Below, piece after piece: positions 18,474-27,756 of a DNA stretch of 64,000 bases (the stretch's first letter is position 1; each line of letters begins with the position of its first letter). Source of the DNA: Aquitalea aquatica (GTDB lineage Bacteria; Pseudomonadota; Gammaproteobacteria; Burkholderiales; Chromobacteriaceae); contig NZ_JACERN010000030.1 in NCBI RefSeq assembly GCF_013911085.1, positions 1 through 64,000 of the forward strand, read 5' to 3'. Position numbers and translations under genes: made by a program. Below the pieces are notes generated by a model. That model was not told where the DNA came from, made no database searches, and saw only the letters and a list, made by a program, of their open reading frames with translations.

Positions 18474-18556
18474 AGGCTAGCCTTTTCCAATTTGGTTTGC
18501 TGCGCAGCCATGTTCAGGGCTCCGCCTGTACCGGGCTACGCCATGGATTATTCAAT

Positions 18557-18593
18557 AAAAAATGGCAGTAACATGCGCGATGTTACCGCCATT
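18557..18593 (-). terminator. Terminator after phoU
   Basis: An almost perfect stem pairs AATGGCAGTAACAT (18561-18574) with ATGTTACCGCCATT (18580-18593). On the minus strand it is followed by TTTTTTATT. It separates phoU from ppx. Confidence 0.85.
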
Positions 18594-18618
18594 TGTGCCC
18601 TTGCGTCATTGCGCTTGA

Positions 18619-19323
18619 TCAGTGGCCCAGGGTTTCCCGCTTGATGGTTTCCAGCGAGGTGTGGCGGATGTCCTTGCCCTTGACCAGATAAACCACGTAC
18701 TCGGAGATGTTCTTGGAATGGTCGCCAATGCGTTCGATGGCCTTGGAAATGAACAGGGTGTCGATGGACATGCTGATGGTGCGCGGGTCTTCCATCATGA
18801 AGGTGATCAGCTGGCGCAGTTCGGCGGCGAAATCGTCGTCCAGCCGCATGTCTTCTTCGGCCAGTTCCAGTGCCGCGCTGGCATCCAGCCGGGCAAAGGC
18901 ATCCAGTGCGCGGCGCAGCATGGCCAGGGCCACTTCCGCCATTTTGCGGATTTCGCGGAAACGCGGCATCTGGTAGCGCTCGGACTGGTAGATAGTTTTA
19001 CCCATGCGGGCTATTTTTTGCGCCTCGTCACCAATGCGCTCCAGATCGGTAATGGTCTTGATCACGGTGATGATGATGCGCAGGTCGCTGGCAGCCGGCT
19101 GACGGCGCGCGATGATGTGCTGGCAGTCGTCGTCGATGGTGACTTCCATGGAGTTGACCAGCGCATCTTCGGCAATCACCTTGTCAAACTTGGCGATGTC
19201 ACCGGACATGAGCGCATCGATAGCAGAGAGGATCTGTTGCTCCACCAGGCCGCCCATTTGCAGGACGCGGGTGCGGATGGTTTCCAGTTCCATGTCAAAC
19301 TGCTTGGAGATGTGTTCTGCCAT
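18619..19323 (-). CDS. phoU: Phosphate signalling protein PhoU
   Basis: PhoU is a cytoplasmic helical-bundle protein that damps the PhoR/PhoB phosphate response through the Pst transporter. The 234-residue product has two three-helix repeats, each carrying the metal-binding E/DxxxD pattern (DLERIGDEAQKIAR near 95-108 and AIERIGDHSKNISEYVVYL near 195-213). The gene is not beside pstSCAB here, but ppx follows downstream. The start ATG at 19321-19323 follows an AGGCAG sequence. Confidence 0.95.
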   Translation of the reverse strand: MAEHISKQFDMELETIRTRVLQMGGLVEQQILSAIDALMSGDIAKFDKVIAEDALVNSMEVTIDDDCQHIIARRQPAASDLRIIITVIKTITDLERIGDEAQKIARMGKTIYQSERYQMPRFREIRKMAEVALAMLRRALDAFARLDASAALELAEEDMRLDDDFAAELRQLITFMMEDPRTISMSIDTLFISKAIERIGDHSKNISEYVVYLVKGKDIRHTSLETIKRETLGH

Positions 19324-19403
19324 GTCTGCCTCTTAAACGAATCCGGATTTCAAAGAATGGATGATGGTAAGCCTGCTGGATGACAGGCTGATGACATTTA
19401 ATC

Positions 19404-19430
19404 AAAACGGGCCTGTCAGCGACAGGCCCG
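19404..19430 (-). terminator. Terminator after rpiA
   Basis: CGGGCCTGTC (19408-19417) and GACAGGCCCG (19421-19430) form a 10-bp perfect stem over AGC, then TTTTGATT on the minus strand. It lies 20 bases past the rpiA stop. Confidence 0.85.
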
Positions 19431-19449
19431 GCGACATGCGACAACGGGC

Positions 19450-20109
19450 TTAGCGAATGACTTCCACGCCATCCTGACGGCCCAGCACCAGTACATCGGC
19501 GCGACGACGGGCAAACAGACCACAGGTCACGACACCGGCGATATGGTTGATGGCTTCCTCCAGCTCGACCGGGGTGTTGATGGTGAGACCATGTACGTCA
19601 AGAATCAGGTTGCCGTTGTCGGTGACCACGCCCTGGCGCAGTTCCGGGTGGCCGCCCAGCGCTACCAACTGGCGGGCTACCGAGCTGCGCGCCATCGGAA
19701 TGACTTCGATCGGCAGCGGGAACTTGCCCAGCTTGAGCACGTACTTGCTTTCATCGGCGATGCAGATGAACTGCTCGGCTACACTGGCCACGATTTTCTC
19801 GCGCGTCAGTGCTGCGCCACCGCCCTTGATCATGTGCAGGTGATGGTTGATTTCATCCGCACCATCGATATACACCTCGAGCTTTTCCACCTCGTTCAGC
19901 TCGAATACCGGAATGTGGTGTGCTTTCAGGCGGGCGGTGGAGGCTTCCGAGCTGGATACCGCGCCCTTGATACGGCCTTTGATGGTGGCCAGTTCTTCAA
20001 TGAAGAGATTGACCGTGCTGCCAGTGCCCACACCGACGATACAGTCGTCCGGCACGAATTCCAGCGCCTTTTGGGCCACGGCCAGCTTGAGTTGGTCTTG
20101 GGTCAGCAT
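19450..20109 (-). CDS. rpiA: Ribose-5-phosphate isomerase A
   Basis: RpiA interconverts ribose 5-phosphate and ribulose 5-phosphate in the pentose phosphate pathway. The 219-residue protein carries the family motifs [16 protein letters not shown] (about 26-41), [35 protein letters not shown] (about 80-110), including the catalytic Asp/Glu/Lys set, and the C-terminal [16 protein letters not shown]. The ATG at 20107-20109 is preceded by GGAGG. It has its own terminator downstream and lies 85 bases after ispF. Confidence 0.96.
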   Translation of the reverse strand: MLTQDQLKLAVAQKALEFVPDDCIVGVGTGSTVNLFIEELATIKGRIKGAVSSSEASTARLKAHHIPVFELNEVEKLEVYIDGADEINHHLHMIKGGGAALTREKIVASVAEQFICIADESKYVLKLGKFPLPIEVIPMARSSVARQLVALGGHPELRQGVVTDNGNLILDVHGLTINTPVELEEAINHIAGVVTCGLFARRRADVLVLGRQDGVEVIR

Positions 20110-20194
20110 GTTGATACCTCCATCAGGTGAGTTCGATTCCGCATTCAGACAGGGATTATCCCACATCGGCTGGCTTCTGTCGGTGCGCCAGCCA

Positions 20195-20674
20195 TCACTG
20201 CGCCGGCATCAGCAGGCAAATGGCCTGCGCTTCGATTGCCTCGCCACGTCCCAGATAGCCCAGTTTTTCATTGGTCTTGCCCTTCACATTGACCGCATTC
20301 ACGGCAATGCCCAGGTCGGCAGCAATGCAGGCACACATGGCATCGATGTGCGGTGCCAGTTTGGGGCGCTGCGCGATCAGCGTGGCGTCCACATTCACCA
20401 CTTGCCAGCCAGCCGCCCTTACCCGTACCGCCGCTTCGCGCAACAATACCCGGCTATCGACACCTTTGAAGCGCGCGTCGGTATCCGGAAAGTGCCGGCC
20501 GATATCGCCCAGTGCGGCAGCTCCCAGTATGGCATCGGTAATCGCATGCAGCAGGGCATCGGCATCGGAATGCCCCAGCAGGCCATGGCTGTGCGGAATG
20601 GTCACCCCCCCCAGGACCAGCGGGCGGCCTTCCACCAGCTGATGCACGTCGTAACCTTGTCCAACTCGGAACAT
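20195..20674 (-). CDS. ispF: MECDP synthase (IspF)
   Basis: 2-C-methyl-D-erythritol 2,4-cyclodiphosphate synthase, the fifth enzyme of the MEP route to isoprenoids. The 159-residue protein shows GYDVHQL (zinc ligands Asp and His), [30 protein letters not shown] and the C-terminal TTNEKLGY-like [22 protein letters not shown] stands 8 bases before the ATG at 20672-20674; a GTG three codons upstream would overlap it. ispD precedes it with a 5-base gap, and the two are clearly one unit. The Shine-Dalgarno AAAGGAG is a plausible pairing partner of the sRNA candidate at 908-1000. Confidence 0.97.
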   Translation of the reverse strand: MFRVGQGYDVHQLVEGRPLVLGGVTIPHSHGLLGHSDADALLHAITDAILGAAALGDIGRHFPDTDARFKGVDSRVLLREAAVRVRAAGWQVVNVDATLIAQRPKLAPHIDAMCACIAADLGIAVNAVNVKGKTNEKLGYLGRGEAIEAQAICLLMPAQ

Positions 20675-20679
20675 GCTGT

Positions 20680-21363
20680 TCACTCCTTTCTTGCGGCCAG
20701 AATGGCACGCGCCAGCGCCAGATCGCGCGGGTAGGTCACCTTGAAATTCTGTGCATCCCCCTCCACCAGGCGGGGTTTGTGTCCATATTGCTCGACAGCG
20801 GAGGCTTCATCGGTGATATCCGTCACATTGGCCGCAGCCAGCGCCTCGGCCAGCAGCCCGGCGCGGAACATCTGTGGTGTCTGCGCCAGCCACAGTCCCT
20901 GACGCGGCACGGTGGCGCTGATGCGCCCTTCGCCATCAGCCCGCTTCACCGTATCCGGCACCGGCAAGGCCAGCAAGCCGCCTACCGGATCGTCAGCCAA
21001 GGTGGCAATCAGCCGCTCCACGGCAGCGACAGACAGGCAACAGCGCGCCGCATCATGCACCAGCACCCAGTCCTGCTCGCTGGCTTCCATGGCCTGCAAA
21101 CCATTGCGCACGCTTTCGGCGCGGCTGGCACCGCCCACGCGCAGCACCCTGAGCTTGGGCAGGTCCCATTCGAAATCATCGAACCACTCATCACCCGGTG
21201 AAATCACCACCACTACCTGGCTGATGGCTTCCACCTGACACAGTACCTGCAAGGTGTGCCACATCAGCGGACGATTGTTCAGTTGCAAGTACTGCTTGGG
21301 GCTGGGACCGCCAAAACGGCTGCCGGAACCGGCGGCCGGTACCAGGGCAAGATAACGGCTCAT
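20680..21363 (-). CDS. ispD: MEP cytidylyltransferase (IspD)
   Basis: 2-C-methyl-D-erythritol 4-phosphate cytidylyltransferase, the third step of the MEP pathway. The 227-residue protein starts [26 protein letters not shown], the nucleotidyltransferase signature, and contains the [12 protein letters not shown] motif near residue 104 and VTDEAS-like ITDEASAVE. The ATG at 21361-21363 overlaps the end of dnaQ by 4 bases (ATGA), so translation is coupled to dnaQ, an arrangement that ties isoprenoid genes to a replication gene operon. Confidence 0.97.
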   Translation of the reverse strand: MSRYLALVPAAGSGSRFGGPSPKQYLQLNNRPLMWHTLQVLCQVEAISQVVVVISPGDEWFDDFEWDLPKLRVLRVGGASRAESVRNGLQAMEASEQDWVLVHDAARCCLSVAAVERLIATLADDPVGGLLALPVPDTVKRADGEGRISATVPRQGLWLAQTPQMFRAGLLAEALAAANVTDITDEASAVEQYGHKPRLVEGDAQNFKVTYPRDLALARAILAARKE

Positions 21364-22082
21364 GCAGCATCCCCTGCCGGTGGGTTCTCCAGCGTGCGCC
21401 ACAGGCAACTGCCCTTGACCGCCTTGTCCAGGTCACCCAGATAGCTCTGATGTGCGGCCAGTTCTTCCTCGCTGGCCCGGCGTACCGACAAGGGCTTGCG
21501 CTCGAACTGGATGTCGCCGGCCTGCTGGCTGCCATTGTCGACATCGATATCCATGACCAGGCTTTCCTGGCCCCGGGTCATCCACAAGTAAACTTCCGAC
21601 AGCAGCTCACAGTCGATCAGCGCGCCGTGCAGGGTACGGTTGGAGCGGTCGATTTCAAAGCGGTCACACAAGGCATCCAGGCTGTTGCGCTTGCCGGGAA
21701 ACTGGTCACGCGCCATGGCCAGGGTGTCGGTCACCTGCTCGGCCACATCCTTGATGCGTGGCAGGCCCATGCGGTCAAATTCGGCATTGAGGAATTTAAC
21801 GTCAAACGGCGCGTTATGGATGATCAGCTCGGCCCCACGCATGAAGTCGGCCAGTTCGGCCGCCACCTGAGCAAAACGCGGCTTGCCCTCCAGCGAGGCC
21901 AGCGAAATGCCGTGCACCCGCTCGGCATCCGGATCGATATCTCGCTCCGGGTGAATGTAAACGTGCAGATGCTTGCCGGTCAGCTTGCGGTTCACCATTT
22001 CCAGACCGGCGAATTCAATGATGCGATGGCCCTGATCAGGGTCGAGGCCAGTGGTTTCAGTATCGAGAATGATCTGTCTCAT
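21360..22082 (-). CDS. dnaQ: DNA polymerase III epsilon subunit
   Basis: DnaQ is the proofreading 3'-5' exonuclease of the replicative polymerase. The 240-residue protein has Exo I (ILDTETTGLDP, residues 4-14), Exo II (HNAPFDVKFLN, about 97-107) and Exo III with LHGALIDCELLSEVY (about 158-172), i.e. the DEDDh set. The linker and C-terminal segment that binds the polymerase alpha subunit follow. The start at 22080-22082 has only a weak ribosome site. The gene is flanked by rnhA upstream and ispD downstream on the same strand, the dnaQ-rnhA neighbourhood being widely conserved. Confidence 0.96.
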   Translation of the reverse strand: MRQIILDTETTGLDPDQGHRIIEFAGLEMVNRKLTGKHLHVYIHPERDIDPDAERVHGISLASLEGKPRFAQVAAELADFMRGAELIIHNAPFDVKFLNAEFDRMGLPRIKDVAEQVTDTLAMARDQFPGKRNSLDALCDRFEIDRSNRTLHGALIDCELLSEVYLWMTRGQESLVMDIDVDNGSQQAGDIQFERKPLSVRRASEEELAAHQSYLGDLDKAVKGSCLWRTLENPPAGDAA

Positions 22083-22143
22083 GCTGCTGCTTTCGGACGG
22101 ACCGGCCTGCGCCGGTCGCAATCAATAAATCTATCTGGGGGAT

Positions 22144-22587
22144 TTACAGCGTGTCGACGCCACGGTTGGCCAACTGGTCGGCGCGTTCGTTGAATTCATG
22201 GCCGGCGTGGCCCTTGACCCAGCGCCACTCGACATGGGCATGGCGGTTGCGTTCAGCATCCAGTGCCTGCCACAGGTCGGCATTCTTGACGGGTTCCTTG
22301 GCGGCAGTTTTCCAGCCACGGGCCTTCCAGCCGTGGATCCACTCGGAAATGCCTTTCTGCACATATTGCGAGTCGGTGTAGACCACCACACTGCAGGGCC
22401 GGTTCAATGCTTCCAGTGCACGAATCACCGCCAGCAGCTCCATGCGGTTATTGGTGGTACCGCGCTCACCACCAAACAATTCCTTTTCCTTGCCCTTGAA
22501 ACGCAGCAGCGCACCCCAGCCGCCAGGGCCAGGGTTACCCTTGCAAGCACCATCGGTATAAATCTCAACGCGATCTTCAGTTGTCAT
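22144..22587 (-). CDS. rnhA: Ribonuclease HI
   Basis: RNase HI degrades the RNA strand of RNA-DNA hybrids. At 147 residues it has the normal length, with [15 protein letters not shown] (catalytic Asp12), the conserved Glu in [17 protein letters not shown] (Asp), the basic handle [20 protein letters not shown], and [15 protein letters not shown] (His and final Asp). The gene lies 44 bases downstream of the methyltransferase gene and 60 bases upstream of dnaQ, probably in the same operon. Confidence 0.97.
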   Translation of the reverse strand: MTTEDRVEIYTDGACKGNPGPGGWGALLRFKGKEKELFGGERGTTNNRMELLAVIRALEALNRPCSVVVYTDSQYVQKGISEWIHGWKARGWKTAAKEPVKNADLWQALDAERNRHAHVEWRWVKGHAGHEFNERADQLANRGVDTL

Positions 22588-22630
22588 GTGTCTCTAGTCA
22601 GTTCCGCCCCGTCCTGCCGACCGGGCATGG

Positions 22631-23395
22631 TCATTCTTTGTGCTCTCCCGCACACCGGCTAGGAGTGGCGGCTTGTTTGTGCGTAGGATGGCGCTCGTTA
22701 CCGCCGGCCACCACCAGCCCCTGTGCCGACTTGGCGGTTTTCCATTTTGGGGTAATCAGCCGCATGCCGCGTTGACGCTTGATGGCTTCAATACCATACA
22801 CGCCGGCAGCCAGCGGCCACCATTTATCACCCGCCCGCTCCAGGAAGCCAAAGCGCTCCAGCCAGTCGTGCTGTGAAACGGGGGGGGCATAAGCCATGAA
22901 ACAGCCGGCGACCGGTTCCAGATCCAGCAATTTCAGCCAGTCGCGAATGCGGATCAGCGGGAAAAAATTGCCACGCCACGGCGTGTCTGCCCGCCCTTGT
23001 ATCAGGCGACGTACCCCCCACAAGGACACCGGATTGAAACCGGTCATCAGCAGACGCCCTTCCGGCACCAGCACTCTTTCCACCTCGCGCAGTACCTGAT
23101 GCGGCTCGGTGGTAAAATCCAGCAAATGCGGCATGACCAGCAGATCGAGGCTGCGCGATTCGAATGGCAACTGCGCCGGATGGCAGATAATCTGCGCTGC
23201 CTCACCGCTTTCGGCAGCCCGGCATTGCCAGGGAATGCGGTTAGCCGCCAGAAAATCCACCTCTGGCAAGCCCACCTGCACCGCATGAAAACCAAAAATA
23301 TCGGCAACAGCCCGATCGAAAAACGCCTGTTCGCACTCCAGCAGGTAATGTCCCAGTTCGGTCGTGGCCAGCCACGTGGAAAACGCTTGCATCAT
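22631..23395 (-). CDS. SAM-dependent methyltransferase-like protein (YafS type)
   Basis: A 254-residue class I methyltransferase of the kind encoded between gloB and rnhA in E. coli (YafS). Residues 80-140 (LPFESRSLDLLVMPHLLDFTTEPHQVLREVERVLVPEGRLLMTGFNP) match the second half of the Rossmann methyltransferase fold. The N-terminal glycine-rich SAM loop is not obvious (VQVGLPEVDFL sits where it should be), so activity is uncertain. Two tandem ATG codons begin at 23395; the gloB start is only 20 bases away on the other strand. Substrate unknown. Confidence 0.8.
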   Translation of the reverse strand: MMQAFSTWLATTELGHYLLECEQAFFDRAVADIFGFHAVQVGLPEVDFLAANRIPWQCRAAESGEAAQIICHPAQLPFESRSLDLLVMPHLLDFTTEPHQVLREVERVLVPEGRLLMTGFNPVSLWGVRRLIQGRADTPWRGNFFPLIRIRDWLKLLDLEPVAGCFMAYAPPVSQHDWLERFGFLERAGDKWWPLAAGVYGIEAIKRQRGMRLITPKWKTAKSAQGLVVAGGNERHPTHKQAATPSRCAGEHKE

Positions 23396-23415
23396 TGAAG
23401 GAGTCCGATCCGACC

Positions 23416-24174
23416 ATGTTTACCATTACCCCCGTTCGGGCATTTGCCGACAATTATATCTGGGTTTTGCAGCAGGGCACCGGCGCACTTGCAGTTGATC
23501 CGGGCGACGCGGCACCGCTGATTGCCTTTCTGGAGCACGGCGGTCTGGCGCTGCAGGGCATTTTGATCACCCATCACCATGCCGACCACTGTGGCGGGCT
23601 GGCCGAGCTGTTGCAGCGCTGGCCACAGGCCAAGGTTTACGGCCCGGCCGGCATCAGCGGCGTGAATCAGCCCGTTGCGGAAGGCGAACAGGTCGACTGG
23701 CAGGGCTATCAGTTCGAGGTATTGGCATTACCAGGCCACACATTGGACCACCTGGCTTATTACGGCCATGGCCAGCTGTTTTGCGGTGACACCCTGTTCG
23801 GAGCAGGCTGTGGCCGGCTGTTTGAAGGCAGCCCGGCCCAGATGCTGTCCTCGCTGGACAAGCTAGCCGCGCTGCCGGATACCACCCGGTTTTACCCGGC
23901 ACACGAGTACACCTTGTCCAACCTCAAGTTTGCGCAGGCAGTTGAGCCGGACAATGACGAAATACAGCTGCGTCAGTTGTTGGATCAAAAGCAGATCGCC
24001 ATGGGTTTGCCCACGCTGCCAACCGAGCTGGGACTGGAAAAAACCACCAATCCCTTCATGCGCTGCGGCAAACCAGCGGTACAACAGCAGGCCAGCCGAC
24101 AGGCCGGACATACGCTGCAAGACCGCCTGCAGGTGTTCACGGTGTTGCGCGAATGGAAGAACAACTTCCGCTGA
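23416..24174 (+). CDS. gloB: Hydroxyacylglutathione hydrolase (glyoxalase II)
   Basis: GloB hydrolyses S-lactoylglutathione to lactate and glutathione, the second step of methylglyoxal detoxification. The 252-residue MBL-fold protein has THHHADHCGG (His53-His58), the GHTLDHLAYY ligand segment, GDTLFGAGCGRLFEG, and the glutathione-binding C-terminal region with HEYTLSNLKFA and NPFMRC. I started at the ATG at 23416, matching the family's MFTITPVRAFADNY; an AAGGAG lies 13 bases upstream. It is divergent from the methyltransferase gene and upstream of mltD, the same order as in E. coli. Confidence 0.96.
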   Translation: MFTITPVRAFADNYIWVLQQGTGALAVDPGDAAPLIAFLEHGGLALQGILITHHHADHCGGLAELLQRWPQAKVYGPAGISGVNQPVAEGEQVDWQGYQFEVLALPGHTLDHLAYYGHGQLFCGDTLFGAGCGRLFEGSPAQMLSSLDKLAALPDTTRFYPAHEYTLSNLKFAQAVEPDNDEIQLRQLLDQKQIAMGLPTLPTELGLEKTTNPFMRCGKPAVQQQASRQAGHTLQDRLQVFTVLREWKNNFR

Positions 24175-24279
24175 CATGCATTCCGGGTAGATCATTCTTG
24201 CGAAAAGGCTGGCTGCCAACCTTTATTAAATATATCGACTCATTCAAGCAAAGCTCATGAAATGATTTGCCTTTTTCGA

Positions 24280-24308
24280 TTGACACACCCTTGGGGGGTG
24301 TTTAGCAT
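24280..24308 (+). promoter_or_regulatory. mltD promoter with palindrome in the spacer
   Basis: -35 TTGACA (24280-24285) and -10 TAGCAT (24303-24308) with a 17-base spacer. The spacer holds the inverted repeat ACACCC-TTGGG-GGGTGT (24285-24301). Its core, read on the other strand, is CCCCCAAGGG, identical to the core of the copA operator at 15812-15821. Start of transcription is expected near 24315, 24 bases before the ATG. Confidence 0.7.
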
Positions 24309-24338
24309 CGGCCGAGATCAGAATTCCGGGCTGGCCAA

Positions 24339-26288
24339 ATGAAAAGAATTACACCATTGGCACTTTCGTTGTCATTTGCATTTTCCGTTTCATCCCTGGC
24401 ACATGCCGACTCAGGGGCATTCAGACAATCAGTCGGCGTCGACGAAGCCCAGGCTGCCGGCCTGGACATGATGCTGCTGAACTCCACCCTGCTACGCAAT
24501 GGCGACAATGTGTGGGAGCGTGCGCGCGAAGGCTTCCAGCTGACTGAAGTCAACGCCGACATCGTCCGCAAGCAGGAACGCCTCTACAGCAGCAAGCCCG
24601 AATACTTCAAACGCATGCTGGACCGCAGCCACAAATACCTGTTTCACATCATGAATGAAGTGGAACGCCGTGGCATGCCAACCGAAATCGCCTTCTTGCC
24701 GGTGGTAGAAAGTGCTTTTGTCCCCACTGCCAACTCACCGGTAGGTGCAGCGGGTCTGTGGCAGTTCATGCCGGCTACCGGCCGCCATTACGGCCTGGAA
24801 CAGACCTGGTGGTACGATGGCCGCCGCGATGTCATGGAAGCCACCCGCGCCGCCCTGGATTATCTGCAGAATCTGTATGCGCAGTTCGGCGACTGGAATC
24901 TGGCTCTGGCCGCCTACAACTGGGGCGAGGGCAATCTGGCACGCGCCATTGCCCGCGCCCAGGCCGCAGGTCTTGAGCCGACCTACGAAAACATCAAGAT
25001 GCCGAATGAAACGCGCAATTACGCTCCCAAGCTGATTGCCGTGCGCAACATTCTCAGCCAACCAGAAAAATACGGCGTCAAGCTGGATAAATTCCCCAAC
25101 AAGCCCTACTTCATCGCGGTGTCCACTGGTCGTCATATGGACATCGATGTAGCCGCCAAGATGGCGGGTATTTCTGTTGCCGAATTCAAGGAACTGAACC
25201 CCGCCTTCAATCTGCCGGTATATGCCCATAAACCGGGCCGGCAAATGTTGATTCCGCTGTCCAAGGCCGACAAGTTCGATTACAACCTGTCGCACTGGAA
25301 CAAACCCCTGCTCAGCTGGCAGGTTTACACGCCGTCGGCTGATGAAAATGTCGCCAGCGTGGCCGAACGCTATGGCATGAGCTCGGCAGAGCTGCAAAAC
25401 GTCAACAAGGTGGGTTCGCGTAACCTGACCGCCGGCCGCCCGGTACTGGTTGCCTTGCGCGGCAAGACTGATGGTGCCAGCCCACTGGACGCTGGCGATG
25501 GCAATCTGGGTGATGGCAGCAGCCTGATTGCCTCTGCTCCTGCCCCGGCATCGACGACTCAGGTCGTTGCCAACAAGCTTGAGACTCAAACTATTGCCAG
25601 TGCAGCCCCAGCCAGCGTCGCCAAACCCTTGGAAGTCAGCACCAGCACGGTTGCCGTAGCACCGGTGAACGTAGCCACGCTGCCAGTTACCAACACGGTT
25701 GCAGCGGCTGAGCCGACCATCATTGCCGATAGCACACCGGCAAAACCGATCGTGAGCGCAGCGCCTGCTGCGACGACCAAACCGGTCTTGCTGGCCAAGG
25801 CTGAGGCACCCAACCTGCCCTCCAGCACCACCCCGCCGCCCAAGCCGCTGGAAGCCCGTCTGGCCAGCGTCAATCCGGCAGCTAGCCAGCACACCGTTGC
25901 CAGTGGCGATACCCTGTTCAATATTGCGCGCCGCTACAATGTCAGCGTGGCAGACCTGAAAGCCTTCAACAATATGGCGGACAACACCGTCAAGTTGGGT
26001 CAGGTCATCAAGGTGAAGGGTAATCCGCTGGCAGCCAATACCATGCTGGCCGAAGCTGTGCCGGTACCCAGTGCGCAGGATGAGGCGCTGGTCAAAGTCA
26101 GCAGCAGCATGGCTCAGGCCACCGGAGCGGTACCGGCCGAATACGTGGTACAACGTGGCGATACCGTTTACAGCATTGCCCGCCGCTTTGGTGTGAATCA
26201 CGCCGATATCCAGCGCTGGAACGATGCCAACCAGTTGACCCGCCTGCAACCGGGCCAGCGCGTACGCATCGAAACCCAGGGCCTGTAA
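24339..26288 (+). CDS. mltD: Lytic transglycosylase MltD with LysM domains
   Basis: MltD cuts the peptidoglycan glycan strand between MurNAc and GlcNAc. The 649-residue protein has a signal peptide (1-23, cleaved after AHA), an SLT domain with the catalytic glutamate in PVVESAF (Glu124) and SPVGAAGLWQFMPATG, then a degenerate LysM (about 327-373), a long Ala/Thr/Pro/Val-rich linker (about 385-515), and two clear LysM repeats (HTVASGDTLFNIARRYNV..., about 518-561; YVVQRGDTVYSIARRFGV..., about 602-647). E. coli MltD is a lipoprotein; here there is no lipobox cysteine, so the enzyme should be soluble in the periplasm. Its own promoter and terminator flank it. Confidence 0.93.
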   Translation: MKRITPLALSLSFAFSVSSLAHADSGAFRQSVGVDEAQAAGLDMMLLNSTLLRNGDNVWERAREGFQLTEVNADIVRKQERLYSSKPEYFKRMLDRSHKYLFHIMNEVERRGMPTEIAFLPVVESAFVPTANSPVGAAGLWQFMPATGRHYGLEQTWWYDGRRDVMEATRAALDYLQNLYAQFGDWNLALAAYNWGEGNLARAIARAQAAGLEPTYENIKMPNETRNYAPKLIAVRNILSQPEKYGVKLDKFPNKPYFIAVSTGRHMDIDVAAKMAGISVAEFKELNPAFNLPVYAHKPGRQMLIPLSKADKFDYNLSHWNKPLLSWQVYTPSADENVASVAERYGMSSAELQNVNKVGSRNLTAGRPVLVALRGKTDGASPLDAGDGNLGDGSSLIASAPAPASTTQVVANKLETQTIASAAPASVAKPLEVSTSTVAVAPVNVATLPVTNTVAAAEPTIIADSTPAKPIVSAAPAATTKPVLLAKAEAPNLPSSTTPPPKPLEARLASVNPAASQHTVASGDTLFNIARRYNVSVADLKAFNNMADNTVKLGQVIKVKGNPLAANTMLAEAVPVPSAQDEALVKVSSSMAQATGAVPAEYVVQRGDTVYSIARRFGVNHADIQRWNDANQLTRLQPGQRVRIETQGL

Positions 26289-26308
26289 TTCACCGGGTTC
26301 TGCCAATG

Positions 26309-26333
26309 AAAAACCCGCTACTGCGGGTTTTTT
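26309..26333. terminator. Bidirectional terminator between mltD and dtd
   Basis: AAACCCGC (26311-26318) and GCGGGTTT (26323-26330) form an 8-bp stem over TACT with T runs on both sides, serving mltD on the plus strand and dtd on the minus strand. Confidence 0.8.
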
Positions 26334-26361
26334 CTTGCCTGCCATCAGAGCACTGCAGCGC

Positions 26362-26814
26362 TTACTCGGGTTCGCGGCTGTCCAGCAAAATGGTCACCGG
26401 CCCGTCATTGACCAGTGCAACCTGCATGTCCGCCCCAAATATTCCCGTCGGCACCGCACAGCCGATTGCCTGGCTCAGGCTGGCAACAAACTGGTCAAAT
26501 ATAGGCCGGGAAATATCACCACGGGCGGCACGGCTATACGAAGGTCGATTGCCTTTGCGAGTTGAGGCAAACAGGGTGAACTGGCTGACCGCCAGCACCT
26601 CAGCCCCCTTTTCCTGCAGGGAAAGATTCATCACCCCGGCGGCATCATTGAAAATGCGCAACTGGCTGATCTTGCGCACCAGCCAGTCGATATCCTGCTG
26701 GCCATCCACCTCCTCCACCCCCACCAGCAACAGCAACCCTGCGCCAATCTCACCGCACACCTCGCCGGCAACCGTCACGCTTGCTTCGCTTACCCGTTGA
26801 ACAACGACCCGCAT
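26362..26814 (-). CDS. dtd: D-aminoacyl-tRNA deacylase
   Basis: Dtd removes D-amino acids (and glycine) mischarged onto tRNA, guarding translation. The 150-residue product [24 protein letters not shown]... has the family hallmarks: [24 protein letters not shown] (SQxT motif) and the Gly-Pro-containing [15 protein letters not shown] near the C-terminus (corresponding to NxGPVT). I placed the start at 26812-26814; longer frames upstream overlap the divergent PhzF gene and are not conserved in character. Confidence 0.95.
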   Translation of the reverse strand: MRVVVQRVSEASVTVAGEVCGEIGAGLLLLVGVEEVDGQQDIDWLVRKISQLRIFNDAAGVMNLSLQEKGAEVLAVSQFTLFASTRKGNRPSYSRAARGDISRPIFDQFVASLSQAIGCAVPTGIFGADMQVALVNDGPVTILLDSREPE

Positions 26815-26865
26815 GCCCACATCTCCTAGAATCTGACGTGTCATTCTACCCGGTGGGAGCCTGTG

Positions 26866-27705
26866 ATGAATATTCTGAAGATTGCCGCCTTTTCCGATGG
26901 CGACAAGGGTGGCAACCCGGCCGGAGTGGTGATCCAGCCCAGCCTGCCCAGTGACGACGAGATGCAAGGCATTGCCGCCCAGCTTGGCTTCTCGGAAACC
27001 GTATTTGCCATGCCACAAGGCCAGGGCTGGCGGGTACGCTATTTTTCACCCGAAGCAGAAGTCCCGTTTTGCGGCCATGCCACCATTGCACTGGGTGCCG
27101 CGCTGGCCATGCAATACGGCAATGGGGATTTCCCCCTACAACTGAATCAGGCCAGCATCAGCGTCAGTGGCCACTACCAGGCAGGCCAGCTCAGCGCAGC
27201 CCTGCAATCCCCACCGACACGCAGTACAGCGGCACCGGCAGCCTTGCTGCAAGAAGCACTCACCCTGTTCGGACTTGGCTCCAACCAGCTCTGCCCGACA
27301 CTGCCACCAGCCCTGATCCATGCCGGAGCCGATCACCTGCTGCTGGCCGTGCAAGAGCGCGCCACCCTGTCCGCCATGCGCTATTCGCTGGAAGCAGGAC
27401 GCGACCTGATGCGCCGTGCCGGACTCACCACCATCCTGCTGCTGTGGGCAGAAAACCGGCAACGCTTTCACAGCCGCAATGCCTTTGCTGCAGGCGGCGT
27501 CTATGAAGATCCGGCTACCGGTGCGGCCACGGCAGCACTGGCCGGTTATCTGCGCGATATTGGCTGGGAGCATGGCGGCCATATCGAAGTAGTACAGGGT
27601 GAGGACATGGGGCAGCGCTCCTGCCTGCAGGCCACGATCCCGGCAGAAAAAGGCAGTTCCATCCGCGTGTCCGGCACTGCCAGGCTCATGGAGCCAAGGC
27701 GCTGA
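26866..27705 (+). CDS. PhzF family isomerase/epimerase-like protein
   Basis: A 279-residue protein of the PhzF/diaminopimelate epimerase-like fold. Conserved segments are [17 protein letters not shown] near the N-terminus, FSETVFAMP (with the catalytic glutamate), [20 protein letters not shown] (about 57-76), and [16 protein letters not shown] in the second lobe. PhzF isomerises a phenazine precursor, but most members, probably including this one, have unknown substrates; no phenazine genes are nearby. GGGAG precedes the ATG at 26866. It may be co-transcribed with yaaA, which begins 51 bases later. Confidence 0.85.
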   Translation: MNILKIAAFSDGDKGGNPAGVVIQPSLPSDDEMQGIAAQLGFSETVFAMPQGQGWRVRYFSPEAEVPFCGHATIALGAALAMQYGNGDFPLQLNQASISVSGHYQAGQLSAALQSPPTRSTAAPAALLQEALTLFGLGSNQLCPTLPPALIHAGADHLLLAVQERATLSAMRYSLEAGRDLMRRAGLTTILLLWAENRQRFHSRNAFAAGGVYEDPATGAATAALAGYLRDIGWEHGGHIEVVQGEDMGQRSCLQATIPAEKGSSIRVSGTARLMEPRR

Positions 27706-27756
27706 GCGGCTGTCTCCGCTACAATCCCACCCTACCCCGCTGCAAGGATTCGCCTC

